A stretch of 64,000 bases of DNA from Salisapilia sapeloensis (lineage: Eukaryota > Oomycota > Peronosporomycetes > Peronosporales > Salisapiliaceae), in assembly GCA_023334545.1 (NCBI GenBank), contig JAADVB010000017.1, positions 62,001 to 126,000 on the forward strand, read 5' to 3'. The notes beneath the pieces are model-generated. The model was not told where the DNA came from. It made no database searches and saw only the letters and a list, made by a program, of their open reading frames with translations. Shown here piece after piece: positions 28,571-38,535 of the stretch (the stretch's first letter is position 1; every line of letters begins with the position of its first letter). A program made the position numbers and the translations under genes.

Positions 28571-31500
28571 TTACGACGCTACTGGCGACGCGAAAGGAAG
28601 GCAGCAAAGCACATAGCGTATTGGTAACGCAAGTGCACCAATGCCAATGCATATTAGCCATTGCACTGCGCTTAATGGTGCACAATGGAACAACGCACCT
28701 CCGAATTGGACGATAACGACTTGCAACGCGACTTGTAGTCCCCATCCGATGATAAAAGTAGCATCATGGCAAAGTCCTCGGTCGATTGCATGCGTTTCAT
28801 CATGCAACTTACGACAGTTTATCTCATTAAAAAGCTGTAACCAGAAGAAAGCGTTAAACACGATCGTCAAATGCTGCGTTGCTTCCTCCGTCTGCATCAT
28901 CTCAGCATCACGTAGCTCGACAGACGGTCTTCCGGACGGAATTGCGAGCCAGTTGTCTCCTAAGAATGTCAGGAGGAGCAATATAGTCAATTGATACGTT
29001 GTCTGTCCGATGATGTGCTTTAGCATCGTCGACGATAGGACGCTACGAGATTTTAAATACGGTTTCCTATCCAATAGACTCGACGTCGGAGGCGTCGTCG
29101 CTAGTCCGAGTGACGCGAAAGAATCCATAAAGAGGTTCACCCACAAGATCTGGACGGCAGTGATAGGAGACTGCTGCATGGACACGGCTCCGATCGCAGC
29201 GATAAGAACGGCAGTCGCAATCACAGTTAGTTGGAACTGGAGGAACTTGGAGATCGCGTCATGGACGTTCCGACCCCACTTGATCGCATTCACGAGCGAC
29301 GAAAAGTCGTCATTTAAGACGACAATATCAGCCGCTTGCTTCGCGACGGCCGTACCACCACGTCCCATCGCAAAGCCAACATGCGCTTCTTGCAACGCTG
29401 GCGCGTCATTCGTGCCGTCTCCAGTCACAGCAACCAGTTGTTCCGTGTTCTCAGCATCTCCTCTTGTCGCCATGAGTCCTTTGACTAGTAGATACTTGTC
29501 TTGCGGCGATGACCTCGCCAAGACACGTAAAGAGGGCCAGATCGCATCGAAAGATGTCTGGACTAGACCTCCGTTCGTATCGGTTACTTGACGTCGAAAC
29601 TCTGGACCTTCCAACACGACTGGACCGTCGGTGCAAGACATATCGTCTGTTAAAATACCACACTCGCTTGCGATGGCACGAGCTGTCAGGATATTGTCCC
29701 CTGTGACCATACGCACGACGATACCAGCACGTTTGCACTGCTCGATTGCAGTCGGTACATCCGGACGTACTGGATCTGCAATCGCGACGATACAAAGGAA
29801 CGTCAATTGCGTCTCCAATTCGCTTTCGTCTATCGTTTCAACCCACTCTAGACTATTATACGACATATCACGATAGGCAAGGCAGAGTGTCCGATGTCCT
29901 TGTGTAGCATATTGGCTAATCGTTTGGAGAATCTCGGTCTTAGCTGTCCCATCAAGCGGTAGAACGGAGCCATCAGGACGCTGTCTACTAGTACACAACT
30001 CGACCAATGTCTCGGATGCACCTTTTGTATACATCCTTAAGCTGCTTTCCTTTTGTATCACAACAGACATGCGTTTCCGATCGCTGCTGAAAGGTAGCAT
30101 ACGAACGACCGTTGCGTCCTGTCGTACTTGATGAAAGTTCACTCGACACTTGCACAATAGTCGAAGCAACGCTGCTTCCGTTGGACTTCCACTGAATTGA
30201 ACTTCCTTGTCATGATCGATACTGTCTCGTGATACTTCATCTACGGTCGAGTTCAAGGCGAGACTTTCGTAGAAGAGTGTACGGACAGGAAAGGTCATTT
30301 GATCTACTGTATCTACTGGCCGGTGTGCTCTATAGGAAGCGTTTGGATCAAACCATACATTTACAACTGTCATGACGTTTGTGGTAAGCGTTCCGGTCTT
30401 ATCAGAGCAGATCGTCGTTGCGTTCCCAGCCGTCTCACATGCGTGCATGTGTCGAACGAGGTTTTGCTCACGCAGCATCTGACGCACTGAGTGGGATAGT
30501 GCAATGGCTACAGCTAGTGGTAGACCTTCGGGAATAGCAACGACTAGGACGGTGACTGCCAAGAGGAAGTAGGATAGATATGGACGAAGCAGAGATGCTT
30601 CCCACGTCCGATCGTTATAGACGAAAGCGTCGATAGAGAAACGTATTGACATGACGCTAAAGACTAAGAGAGCGATGACGACACCTGCTTGACCGAGTCT
30701 CAAGTTTAGTCGCTCTAGTTTTTCTGCAAATGGAGTCTTCCTTGTATGTCGAGAAGATTTTACGACAGGTTCTTTCGTCGTAGATGTACGTGGTGTACGT
30801 ATCTCTACGTACTCTTGGTCTATCATTTCTTCTTGATTTGGAGAAAGCTTTTCGACAGGAGAAGTGTCTCCATGTACAAGTGTTAGGATCTGGCCGTACT
30901 GGGTGTTGGCACCGACAGCGAGGACGAGGATGCTACCAACACCTTGCATCACTTGCGTCCCAGCGAACGCTACTTGCTCTACGTGCTTATCAACTAAGGC
31001 TGACTCGCCTGTTAATGTGCTTTCATCTACCTGGAACTGCGTAGCATGGAGGATGATACCGTCTCCAGGTACAATGTCCCCAACAGCTAAAGGCACTAGC
31101 TCTCCGACGACGAGGTCCCACTTTTTAATGTAGCAGCGACGACCTTGCCGATAGACTGAAACGTCTTCATTGTCATTTACGGCGTTAAGAGCTCGAAACT
31201 GTTTATCCTTTTGGTACTCGGTGAAGGCAGATACAAAGGCGATGACACCAACAGCGACGACGACACACGTGCCTTCCATCGAGTCGACCGTAGGATTGCC
31301 ACCTACGGCCATACCAAGAGCGATGGAGATGATACCGACAGCGAGTAAAATGGCGTTTGTGACATCGAAGACGGCAGCTTGGAGAACGAGACGTAGCAAG
31401 CTAATAGGTGGTGGAGGAGCAATGTAATTGGCTCCAAATACCTTCCGGCGATATTCAATGTTTCTATTAGATTTTTCATTTCCCACGGAAGTCGATAGTC

Positions 31501-31729
31501 CATCATGAATAGATACATTTAAAGCGGATGCAATACCACCAGTACCACCCATCCGATTCAGTTCATTTTGATAACGTTCTACAGGAGAAGACGCTTGCTG
31601 AGTATTACTTATAGAATTATCAAATCCTCCTGCATCAAATGCCAAGGCCACTAGTCGACGTAGTTGCGTCGGAGTCATGTAAAAGGAAGTACAATCGGCA
31701 TCTTGGTCACTCCCTAGTGCCCTCGGCAT
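28571..31729 (-). CDS. P-type Ca2+-ATPase, plasma-membrane (IIB/PMCA-like)
   Basis: Single exon, 1052 residues; ATG 31727-31729 gives MPRALGSDQ. Motifs in order: actuator TGES in DESTLTGESALV, helix M4 PEGLP (AIPEGLPLAVAIAL), phosphorylation site CSDKTGTLTTN, nucleotide-binding KGASE, and hinge TGDGTNDAPAL. About ten membrane helices are visible: two near 130-175, two near 365-425 and six in the last 250 residues. The PEGLP motif and the order of domains place it with calmodulin-type IIB calcium pumps, which export Ca2+ from the cytosol at the plasma membrane or vacuole. The C-terminus ends 18 residues after the last helix and lacks a long basic calmodulin-binding tail. If there is autoinhibition it would have to be N-terminal, as in plant ACAs. 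Confidence 0.93.
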   Translation of the reverse strand: MPRALGSDQDADCTSFYMTPTQLRRLVALAFDAGGFDNSISNTQQASSPVERYQNELNRMGGTGGIASALNVSIHDGLSTSVGNEKSNRNIEYRRKVFGANYIAPPPPISLLRLVLQAAVFDVTNAILLAVGIISIALGMAVGGNPTVDSMEGTCVVVAVGVIAFVSAFTEYQKDKQFRALNAVNDNEDVSVYRQGRRCYIKKWDLVVGELVPLAVGDIVPGDGIILHATQFQVDESTLTGESALVDKHVEQVAFAGTQVMQGVGSILVLAVGANTQYGQILTLVHGDTSPVEKLSPNQEEMIDQEYVEIRTPRTSTTKEPVVKSSRHTRKTPFAEKLERLNLRLGQAGVVIALLVFSVMSIRFSIDAFVYNDRTWEASLLRPYLSYFLLAVTVLVVAIPEGLPLAVAIALSHSVRQMLREQNLVRHMHACETAGNATTICSDKTGTLTTNVMTVVNVWFDPNASYRAHRPVDTVDQMTFPVRTLFYESLALNSTVDEVSRDSIDHDKEVQFSGSPTEAALLRLLCKCRVNFHQVRQDATVVRMLPFSSDRKRMSVVIQKESSLRMYTKGASETLVELCTSRQRPDGSVLPLDGTAKTEILQTISQYATQGHRTLCLAYRDMSYNSLEWVETIDESELETQLTFLCIVAIADPVRPDVPTAIEQCKRAGIVVRMVTGDNILTARAIASECGILTDDMSCTDGPVVLEGPEFRRQVTDTNGGLVQTSFDAIWPSLRVLARSSPQDKYLLVKGLMATRGDAENTEQLVAVTGDGTNDAPALQEAHVGFAMGRGGTAVAKQAADIVVLNDDFSSLVNAIKWGRNVHDAISKFLQFQLTVIATAVLIAAIGAVSMQQSPITAVQILWVNLFMDSFASLGLATTPPTSSLLDRKPYLKSRSVLSSTMLKHIIGQTTYQLTILLLLTFLGDNWLAIPSGRPSVELRDAEMMQTEEATQHLTIVFNAFFWLQLFNEINCRKLHDETHAIDRGLCHDATFIIGWGLQVALQVVIVQFGGALFHCAPLSAVQWLICIGIGALALPIRYVLCCLPFASPVAS

Positions 31730-31861
31730 TGTATAGTGCTTGCCAACTATATATACATACTTTAATTGGTTTAAATTAAACTTTGAGCATTTTAATTGGT
31801 TGGAATGGTTTGAGTGGGCATGAAATACGACAACTAATAGCGAAAAGCTCATTTGGACGTC

Positions 31862-33038
31862 ATGAGGACACTTGGACGGGTACTTCATCGAACTCTAGGC
31901 AGCTTGAATGGTTTTCGATCTTTCTCTTCCTTTGCAACGGATGCAAAAGATGCTACACCAAGACTGAAGCGGAAACTCGGACAGCATATCCTTGTTTCGA
32001 ACAAATTATTGGAGCAGATCACGGCTGCTGCTGAGCTACCAATCATTCTATCTGACAAGCAAAGTCGTGGTGAGGATAAAGATACTGTCATTCGAGTACT
32101 TGAAATTGGACCAGGTACTGGAAACTTGACAGCTGCGTTATTGGCAGCCTCTCCTGCTGTGCACGTTCATGCGATCGAATTTGATCATCGGATGGTACCA
32201 AAGCTCGAAGAACGTTTCGAACAGGATGCTGATCGTTTGACGATCGAATGCAAAGACTTTGAAGACTTTCAGTTTTCATCTACGGAGAATAATTTGGAGG
32301 ATAAGGCCATAGAGTTCGATGCGTGCGTCGCTAACATCCCGTATCAACTCTCGTCTCTCGTCATCTCGAGACTTTTGACGTACATGCAGAGAAACCCTAC
32401 AACCTTTCGCTCTTCGGTACTACTAGTCCAAGACGAATTTGCTCTTCGTCTTATGGCCAAGTAAACTTCCACGTCTGTATCATAGGTATTGTATACTTAA
32501 CATGTTCCTACCTCTAGACCAGGCGACCAGAACTACACGAGATTGAGCGTGAATACAGGACTCATAGCTGACGTATCAAGTGTCAGGAAAGTGAGTCGAA
32601 GTCTCTTCATCCCTCCACCAAAAGTAGACTCGAGGGTCGTGAAGCTCGTTCCGAGTCAACAAGCGCTCTTACCAGACGTGTCCAAATCAGATTCACAATG
32701 GTTCCAGGTAAGCTTCCATCAGCCTTCTTCTACGCGCATTGTCCTCATGTAGAAACTTCTAGCGCTTCGATTCGCTCCTGCGTATCTGCTTCCATCGTAA
32801 GAACAAGACGTTACGTGCACTCCTTTTATCCAAGACAGCCAAGGCCCAAATGATTCTCCCCGACACCATGTCCGACGACATGTATAAATCAACGATCGAA
32901 GACATTTTGGAAGCATGTGATTTACAAGGCAAACGTGCTGTCCAGCTACCATCATCTACATTTATGCAGTTACTCGAGACGTTCGAATCGTATGACATTC
33001 ACATCATTCCAAGTGATACGCGTCACTTTCACATGTAA
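31862..33038 (+). CDS. Dim1/KsgA-type rRNA adenine dimethyltransferase, probably organellar
   Basis: Three exons: 31862-32460, 32518-32707 and 32763-33038, 354 residues. It transfers methyl groups from S-adenosylmethionine to two adjacent adenines at the 3' end of small-subunit rRNA. The KLGQHIL start, SAM-binding LEIGPGTGNLT, catalytic NIPY (ANIPYQLSS) and later NYTRLSVN and PPPKVDSRVV are all present in order. The C-terminal helical part (FHRKNKTLRALL) follows the eukaryotic Dim1 pattern. The first ~35 residues (RTLGRVLHRTLGSLNGFRSF) are basic, Ser-rich and lack acids, like a mitochondrial presequence. The mature enzyme is therefore likely mitochondrial rather than nucleolar. Introns are 57 and 55 nt. 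Confidence 0.9.
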
Positions 33039-33149
33039 ACAATGAAATTCGTATCCAAATCTACCAAAGTAATGTCTTCTTGTTTGTTACCTCCAAAACC
33101 TATGCAAAATACAACGACCTAAATACGTCCATCTCCTTCACGTTCATCT

Positions 33150-34209
33150 TTATACGCCTGTACGATGACGCTTGAGCTTTGGCTGTCGTAGCAAAGGAGC
33201 TGCAGCAACGACTGCGTGCGTATCTTCTTCGTCTAGGTCTGAAATAGGTGAATCCTCTTCTGATCGTTGTCGTTTCAAAGCGTTAACAGGTTCTTTATCC
33301 ATCGAAGGCTTCTTAGGCGTCGGGAGGACTTGGATAAAATTGTCGTTGACAGATACACGTAGCTTTTGTTTCTTCCGATCGGAAGCGAATCGAGCTGTGG
33401 GAGAAGGTGGAGACCGTTGGAGTTTGTCCTCTCGCTCTGTTTCGGGAGTTTCATGGATTGTACTAGGTGGATTCTTGCGTTTCTTGGAGTGCCTAGAGGT
33501 AGAAGCCCATGTCTTTCGTGGGGGTGTCTTGGAAGAGTCTGTATGGGCAGACGAGATCGAGACATTGCCAATGCGCTTCGAGAGCGAAGATAAAAACTGG
33601 TTATTCGTATCGGGGGAAGAAGGTAATTGTGTTTCCTTCAACTCATCCATCGTCTCGACCTTTGGTTCTGCGTCGCTCGAAGTCGATCCTTTGCGTGTAT
33701 TGTCTACCTGTATCTTTTCTTCAGTAGAATCGCTTCCTTGCTCCTCTATTTCGCTTCTTTCGCTCGATGTACCCTTCATATGACTGTCAGACCTTTGCAT
33801 CTTTCTCGTAAGCTCTTCTATGGCTGCGAAGGCGTCCAATCCCATCTTCTTTAGTCGACCGATTTCCTAGTAGACGTGATATAAGCATGGTTTTTCATGG
33901 ATAATGGTAGAAAAGATGTACCTGTTTGACGATAAGAGCTCGCATAGCGTCCTCGTAATTCATCTGGAATTGCCGCATCACTCGTTTCACATCAGCTTTC
34001 GGTGGTTCTTCCGTCGAGTGCACGATACGCCGCAAGAGTTGTTGGACGGCGACATCTCGCTCGATATTTTGACAAAGGAGCGAGTGCAATTCATGCTTGA
34101 CGACCTGCTGAAAGTATTTCTGTGCTTCCCGCATCTTGGCGCTTTGGTGCAACGAATGTTTCGACTCGCTTTCTTGCCCACGCATTTCACTCGTTCTAGT
34201 CGACTCCAT
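33150..34209 (-). CDS. Hypothetical 334-residue nuclear-type protein
   Basis: Two exons: 34209-33922 and 33866-33150, joined across a 55-nt intron with donor GTACAT and acceptor ACTAG. The N-terminal ~130 residues are helical and charged (REAQKYFQQVVKHELHSLLCQ, then DVKRVMRQFQMNYEDAMRALI and KQEIGRLKKMGLDAF). The rest is Ser/Glu/Lys-rich and disordered, with basic clusters such as HSKKRKNPP and PKLKRHRTGV that may be nuclear localisation signals. The family is not recognised. It is convergent with the Dim1 gene (111 bp) and divergent from centrin. Confidence 0.65.
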
Positions 34210-34455
34210 CGTGCGTTCTTTCGATTGTCGTATAACGAAACAATAGACAGACTAGAATATACTCGTCTTGTACAAGTGAGAAAAAACGCAAGTCTAGTAT
34301 ACGTCAACGATGGATGGAAAAGAAGACACGCTCCTCTTCCTCTCTTCTTCTCGATTTATGTTTTGTGGTTTGGGCAATAACAACATTCACTTTTGTGGAG
34401 CGCTGAAACGGACCTCGACTGCTCAAGCAAGATTAAGACCTTACGAGTGTAAACG

Positions 34456-35008
34456 ATGGCACGGAGAGTCTCACAGAAGCGTAATGCAAAGAGCTATGAT
34501 CGTCCTGGTTTGACGGAAGAAGAAGTCGAGGAAATTCGAGAAGCGTTCAATCTTTTCGATACGGACGGTAGTGGTACGATCGACCCAAAGGAATTGAAAG
34601 CTGCGATGCAGTCCCTCGGATTTGAGGCAAAGAACCAGACCATCTATCAAATGATCGCAGATATAGATAAAGACGGGTCGGGTAGTATTGATTTCGAAGA
34701 GTTTCTCGACATGATGACAGCGAAAATGGTATGATGTGCATATTTGCAATTGGAGTTCTTCTAACGACGTATGCGGATAGAGCGACACGGACTCTCGAGA
34801 AGACATTCAGAAGGTTTTTAATCTATTCGACGATGATCAGACAGGCAAGATCTCTTTGCGCAACCTCAAGCGTGTTGCGAAAGAGTTAGGCGAGACCATG
34901 ACGGACGCTGAATTGCTTGAGATGATCGAACGTGCCGATACCGATCAGGACGGCGAGATCAATGCGGATGAATTCTATGCTATTATGACGAAAAAGACAT
35001 TTACGTAG
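34456..35008 (+). CDS. Centrin (CETN1/2-type EF-hand protein)
   Basis: Two exons, 34456-34728 and 34781-35008, 166 residues; intron of 52 nt. Four EF-hands are present. Loop 1 is [12 protein letters not shown] and loop 2 is [12 protein letters not shown], both with full calcium-binding residues. Loop 3 is [12 protein letters not shown] and loop 4 is [12 protein letters not shown], also usable. The short basic N-terminus and [17 protein letters not shown] match centrins rather than calmodulin, and the ending MTKKTFT is typical for centrin. Centrins build contractile fibres of basal bodies and centrosomes, so this gene supports a flagellated life stage. The intron falls between EF-hands 2 and 3. 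Confidence 0.95.
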
Positions 35009-35041
35009 ATTGTCCAAATGACAACACATTCATTTCCATTC

Positions 35042-36118
35042 TTATTCTTCGACATTATCGTTCAAAGCCACACAGATTACAGCTTTGTGGTGACCAGTGT
35101 AGTGACGAACGGTCTCGCCTTGACTGACATCCCACAGCCGAGCGCTTTGATCCGATGAACATGTCACGAGGTAGGAGGATACGGCTGAGAAGGCGCAGTC
35201 CCATACCCATCGCTGGTGGCCTTGTAGCGTATGCAGCAGCCGACTCGGATCTACTGTCATGGACTTGTCTCCTTCATCGCTCCTGCCACCACTATCCGTC
35301 TCATCATCTTCACCTGGCATCTCTTCCTCCATAATACCAGCAATATTCCACACCTTAGCTGTCGAGTCAGAGGAACATGTTGCCAGCATACGACCGTCGT
35401 AGCTCACTTTGGACTTGAGAATGTAAGCGTCATGCGCCTGCAATGTCTTCCGGAGTTCATACCGGTCCGGTCCATTCGGCGCGTAAAAAAAGACTTGACC
35501 AAGGTTGTTGCTTGCAACCATGGCACTGGCATCCTTGACAATATCCACACATCTGATGGCACTTTCAGCTCCAGGTGGAGAGAACTTAGGCGACGTAACG
35601 CTGGAAGTGAGGTCGTGGACGTGAATATTTCCGTTCTGATCTCCGATAATTAGCTCTGCCTGGTTTGGATGCAATGCTATCGAGTTAATCGGTGCTCCAC
35701 CACAGTCAAAGCTTCGCTGGGCGGAGGGAGCTCGTAGATCCCAGATCTTGACCGTCCCATCGTCCGAACAAGAGTACATCCATTTGCCATGACGTTGGAA
35801 TCCGACACCTGTGACGTTCCCAACGTGTCCATCGTAGCTCGTAACGTGGTTGGGATTATTGCTATTGATCTCAAACAATCGGATGTTCGGGTTCCCTGCT
35901 GCCGCGATGTATTTACGATCGGGTGTAATCTGAAGGCAATTCACTTGCTAGTAAAGTCGATAAAACGTTGTCAGTATGGAGTATTTAAGCGTCAAAAGTT
36001 GTCTAGAGAGAGGTACCGAATCAGGGTACTTGACCGTACGATTGCAAGTACCGGAAGCTGCCTCCCAAAAGCGAATGGTATGGTCATAACCTGCCGTCGC
36101 TAATACCACGTTCGACAT
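35042..36118 (-). CDS. LST8: LST8, TOR complex WD40 subunit
   Basis: Two exons: 36118-36017 and 35947-35042, 335 residues; intron of 69 nt. The product is a seven-bladed WD40 propeller with the LST8-specific start [18 protein letters not shown], then [15 protein letters not shown] after splicing, [12 protein letters not shown] and the C-terminal [15 protein letters not shown]8 binds the kinase domain of TOR and is needed for TORC1/TORC2 growth signalling. An acidic insertion of ~30 residues ([18 protein letters not shown] onward) between blades 5 and 6 is not in typical orthologues that I recall (usual length ~310-325). ATG 36118 is the only one giving the conserved N-terminus. It is convergent with centrin, with 33 bp between the stops. 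Confidence 0.93.
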
Positions 36119-36230
36119 TTTGAGTTCGTTGTTTGATGTTGTGTACGAAAAACTATCTAAAAGAATGTATACTGTATACACATTTGTAACATTTAGTCAG
36201 CCATATTTACATTTGCAAGCGCAAATAAGG

Positions 36231-36852
36231 ATGAAGACGATTGTCTTCCTATTACTACTACAGGCGCTATGTCTGGTATATGGCTATCAAGTAGACTCTA
36301 CAACTCCTCCGACGCCTGATACGAGGTCGCTACGCCAACCTGCGGAGACGAAAAGCGCTCGCGTCGTCCATCGAGCGTATGACCCAGTCACCGGGCTCTT
36401 CTGTGACCTCGTGGGAGCGTGCTACCCTTGCGCTGAAAGCGAAAAGGTAGTGCTGTATCACTCGAGTATATATATTATAAGCTAACTTTTCTTTGCTAGG
36501 ACATTGATCATTGTCGACAGACGCAGCATAAGCAGGAAATGCGATGTCCTCGTTCGAACGGGACGTACGGTCAGTTCGATCACGTAGAGCAAGATGAAAT
36601 TCGATTCAAAGCCTGCGACCCAGAAGAAGAACCAGAGCCGATCGTGCACGTTGCATTCTTCGAGGTATTCTCATTACTTGTGATTGTTATAGAAAAAGTA
36701 TTAAAAGGAGATAGATGGCAATGATGGCATTATTCGGAACATCTTTCGTCCTCTTAAAGAGAGAACAGCGCAAGCACATGAGCGCCTTTGACTTGCGTAA
36801 AGAACCTCAGCAACGTTCGAATCTGATGGGCAAGCATAAAGGCAATGATTAA
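36231..36852 (+). CDS. JTB-like single-pass membrane protein
   Basis: Three exons: 36231-36446, 36500-36664 and 36715-36852, giving 172 residues. A signal peptide (MKTIVFLLLLQALCLVYG) is followed by a luminal domain with paired cysteines: CDLVGACYPC, then CRQTQ, MRCPRS and KACD. Next is one transmembrane helix (HVAFFEMAMMALFGTSFVLL) and a basic cytosolic tail (KREQRKHMSAF). This order of C-x6-C-x2-C, later single cysteines, a helix and a short basic tail matches the JTB family (jumping translocation breakpoint protein), but sequence identity is low and the call is from memory. The third exon acceptor GATAG|ATGG restores the frame. It is divergent from LST8 by 112 bp. Confidence 0.6.
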
Positions 36853-36886
36853 ATGTCAAAATGGTTGCATTCAAGTACTAGACACT

Positions 36887-37432
36887 CTATTTTCGAAACG
36901 TTCCTTTGAGCTTTGGCAAAATCGGTGGCGCATCGACACGTTCATTGAAGCGTACGTTTTCAGCACCATCAAACTTGTCCTTCTTACGTGACCCCGTTTG
37001 CTGGAACTCCTTCTCATAACGTTCTTGATCCGTCATCTTCTTCTCCTTCTTCTTCTCCTTGCGTTTGTTCAAGAAAGCTTTTCGCTTTTCACTCGATTTC
37101 TTCGACTTCTTCGCTTCTTGTGTGACTACTTGGCGTACTTCGGCATTCAGACGCTTGTTAAACTGTCTGATGGACTCATTCGGCTTAATCGAACTAAACT
37201 TTGACTTCTTTTTGGCACCAGGGTCGCTGCTATCGACAACAGAAGAATTGACAACGAATTGCTCAATCGAACTGACGTCTGCTGCCTTGCGTTTCCGCTT
37301 TTTCGATCGCTTCGATTCGGTCGGAGGTAAATCTTTACCACCACCAGCACCCTTCTTCTTTCCACTATCTCGAGTACCTTTAAAAAAAGGGTCACATGCC
37401 TTGAGCTTTCGCTTGGAAGCTAGTCTTCCCAT
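36887..37432 (-). CDS. Lys-rich nucleolar-type protein, CCDC137-like
   Basis: Single exon, 181 residues from ATG 37432. About a third of residues are Lys or Arg, with many KKSKK and KRKRK clusters that would direct it to the nucleolus. It ends with a conserved-looking motif VRFNERVDAPPILPKLKG, resembling the FxxxVxAPP tail of CCDC137-type proteins found in ribosome-assembly proteomes. It starts MGRLASKRKLKACDPFFKG. Function is inferred only from composition and that tail. The frame runs on 5' of the ATG for 35 codons; this part has no basic bias and is probably untranslated. Confidence 0.5.
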   Translation of the reverse strand: MGRLASKRKLKACDPFFKGTRDSGKKKGAGGGKDLPPTESKRSKKRKRKAADVSSIEQFVVNSSVVDSSDPGAKKKSKFSSIKPNESIRQFNKRLNAEVRQVVTQEAKKSKKSSEKRKAFLNKRKEKKKEKKMTDQERYEKEFQQTGSRKKDKFDGAENVRFNERVDAPPILPKLKGTFRK

Positions 37433-37569
37433 TCTTGTCGATGTGTTGGTGACTGGTGTCAAATCTCCCGAAGCGGTATACAAAAATAGAGTATAGATCT
37501 TGAAGGGGTGCATGTAGCCATATTTCAGAGGTTTCAAGTGCCATTCGATAAACTTTACGAAGAGGAAGC

Positions 37570-38369
37570 ATGTACATGCACACGACGTCCATCCACTCGT
37601 CTCGACGGAAGCGTACGAGACTCACATCCTCACGACTTCGTCGATCGAAGTTGCTGACGGAAGTTGCTATCCGAAAACTGAACTTGGATCCGGAGAAGAC
37701 GGAGCGAATGGAACACATTTCAGAGCAACTGTCGGCCGATGAAATTGAGTTTTTTACCCATATCTTCAAGCAGATCGATGGTAACTAGTGCTCATATGTG
37801 TTTGTGGAGTTTATGCACGACTGTTGTACGTAGTGGATGAAATCGGCATCATGTTACGCTCGGAACTGCACGAGGTAGATACTTTCGACGTGGAAGCTAT
37901 GCCAATTGCTTATATTATATTCTACTAGGGCCTCACGTTGCTCGGTGTATCCGTGACGGATAAAGAACTGGATGAGTATCTACTGATTGCCGATGCAGAC
38001 GGTAGCAAAGCGATTGATCTCCAAGAATGGATCGTATTATGTGGGATGCTGGTGAAACCACCTCACGATGAACAAGACATTCTGTCCGCATTCAACTGTC
38101 TCTTTCCAAACGAAGAAGACATACCTGTTGTCGTCTTTCGTACGAAAATGCAGCGATTGCTTGAAAACGCCTATGCCCATCTCCCAGATTGCAACCAGCA
38201 CGAAGTCAGTTGTTACGTCGATGACATCTTAAGTTGTCTCGATCCCAACGACACGGAATGCATCGACGTCCAAGAGTGTGTTCGACTTCTATCAAGCACC
38301 CACCAGTCTACAGCCACTCCAGCCTTCGCTTCAGCAGATACCACGTCGTCGACAGCCGAAACGGAATAG
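37570..38369 (+). CDS. EF-hand protein, 230 residues
   Basis: Three exons: 37570-37780, 37834-37874 (41 nt) and 37929-38369. One clear EF-hand loop, DADGSKAIDLQE (with Gly replaced by Ala in the middle), lies near residue 105, preceded by a degenerate first hand starting HIFKQIDVDEIG. A third partial loop, DPNDTECIDVQE, lies near 205. The N-terminus is basic. The pattern is that of a divergent calmodulin-like or calcineurin-B-like protein; I cannot name an orthologue. It is divergent from the CCDC137-like gene with 137 bp between the ATGs. Confidence 0.75.
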
Positions 38370-38535
38370 AATAAAATAAGATAAACTTTTCTTTAACATG
38401 TTATCCGAAGGTCGCGCGAATATCTGAGTATGAAGAAGAACATATACTCAAGGTGGAATCGGGATCGTTTTCTACCTTCTTGCGCTTAGAACTGTACTTT
38501 GCGTCCACTTCCGATAATTAAACTTACTTGATACG

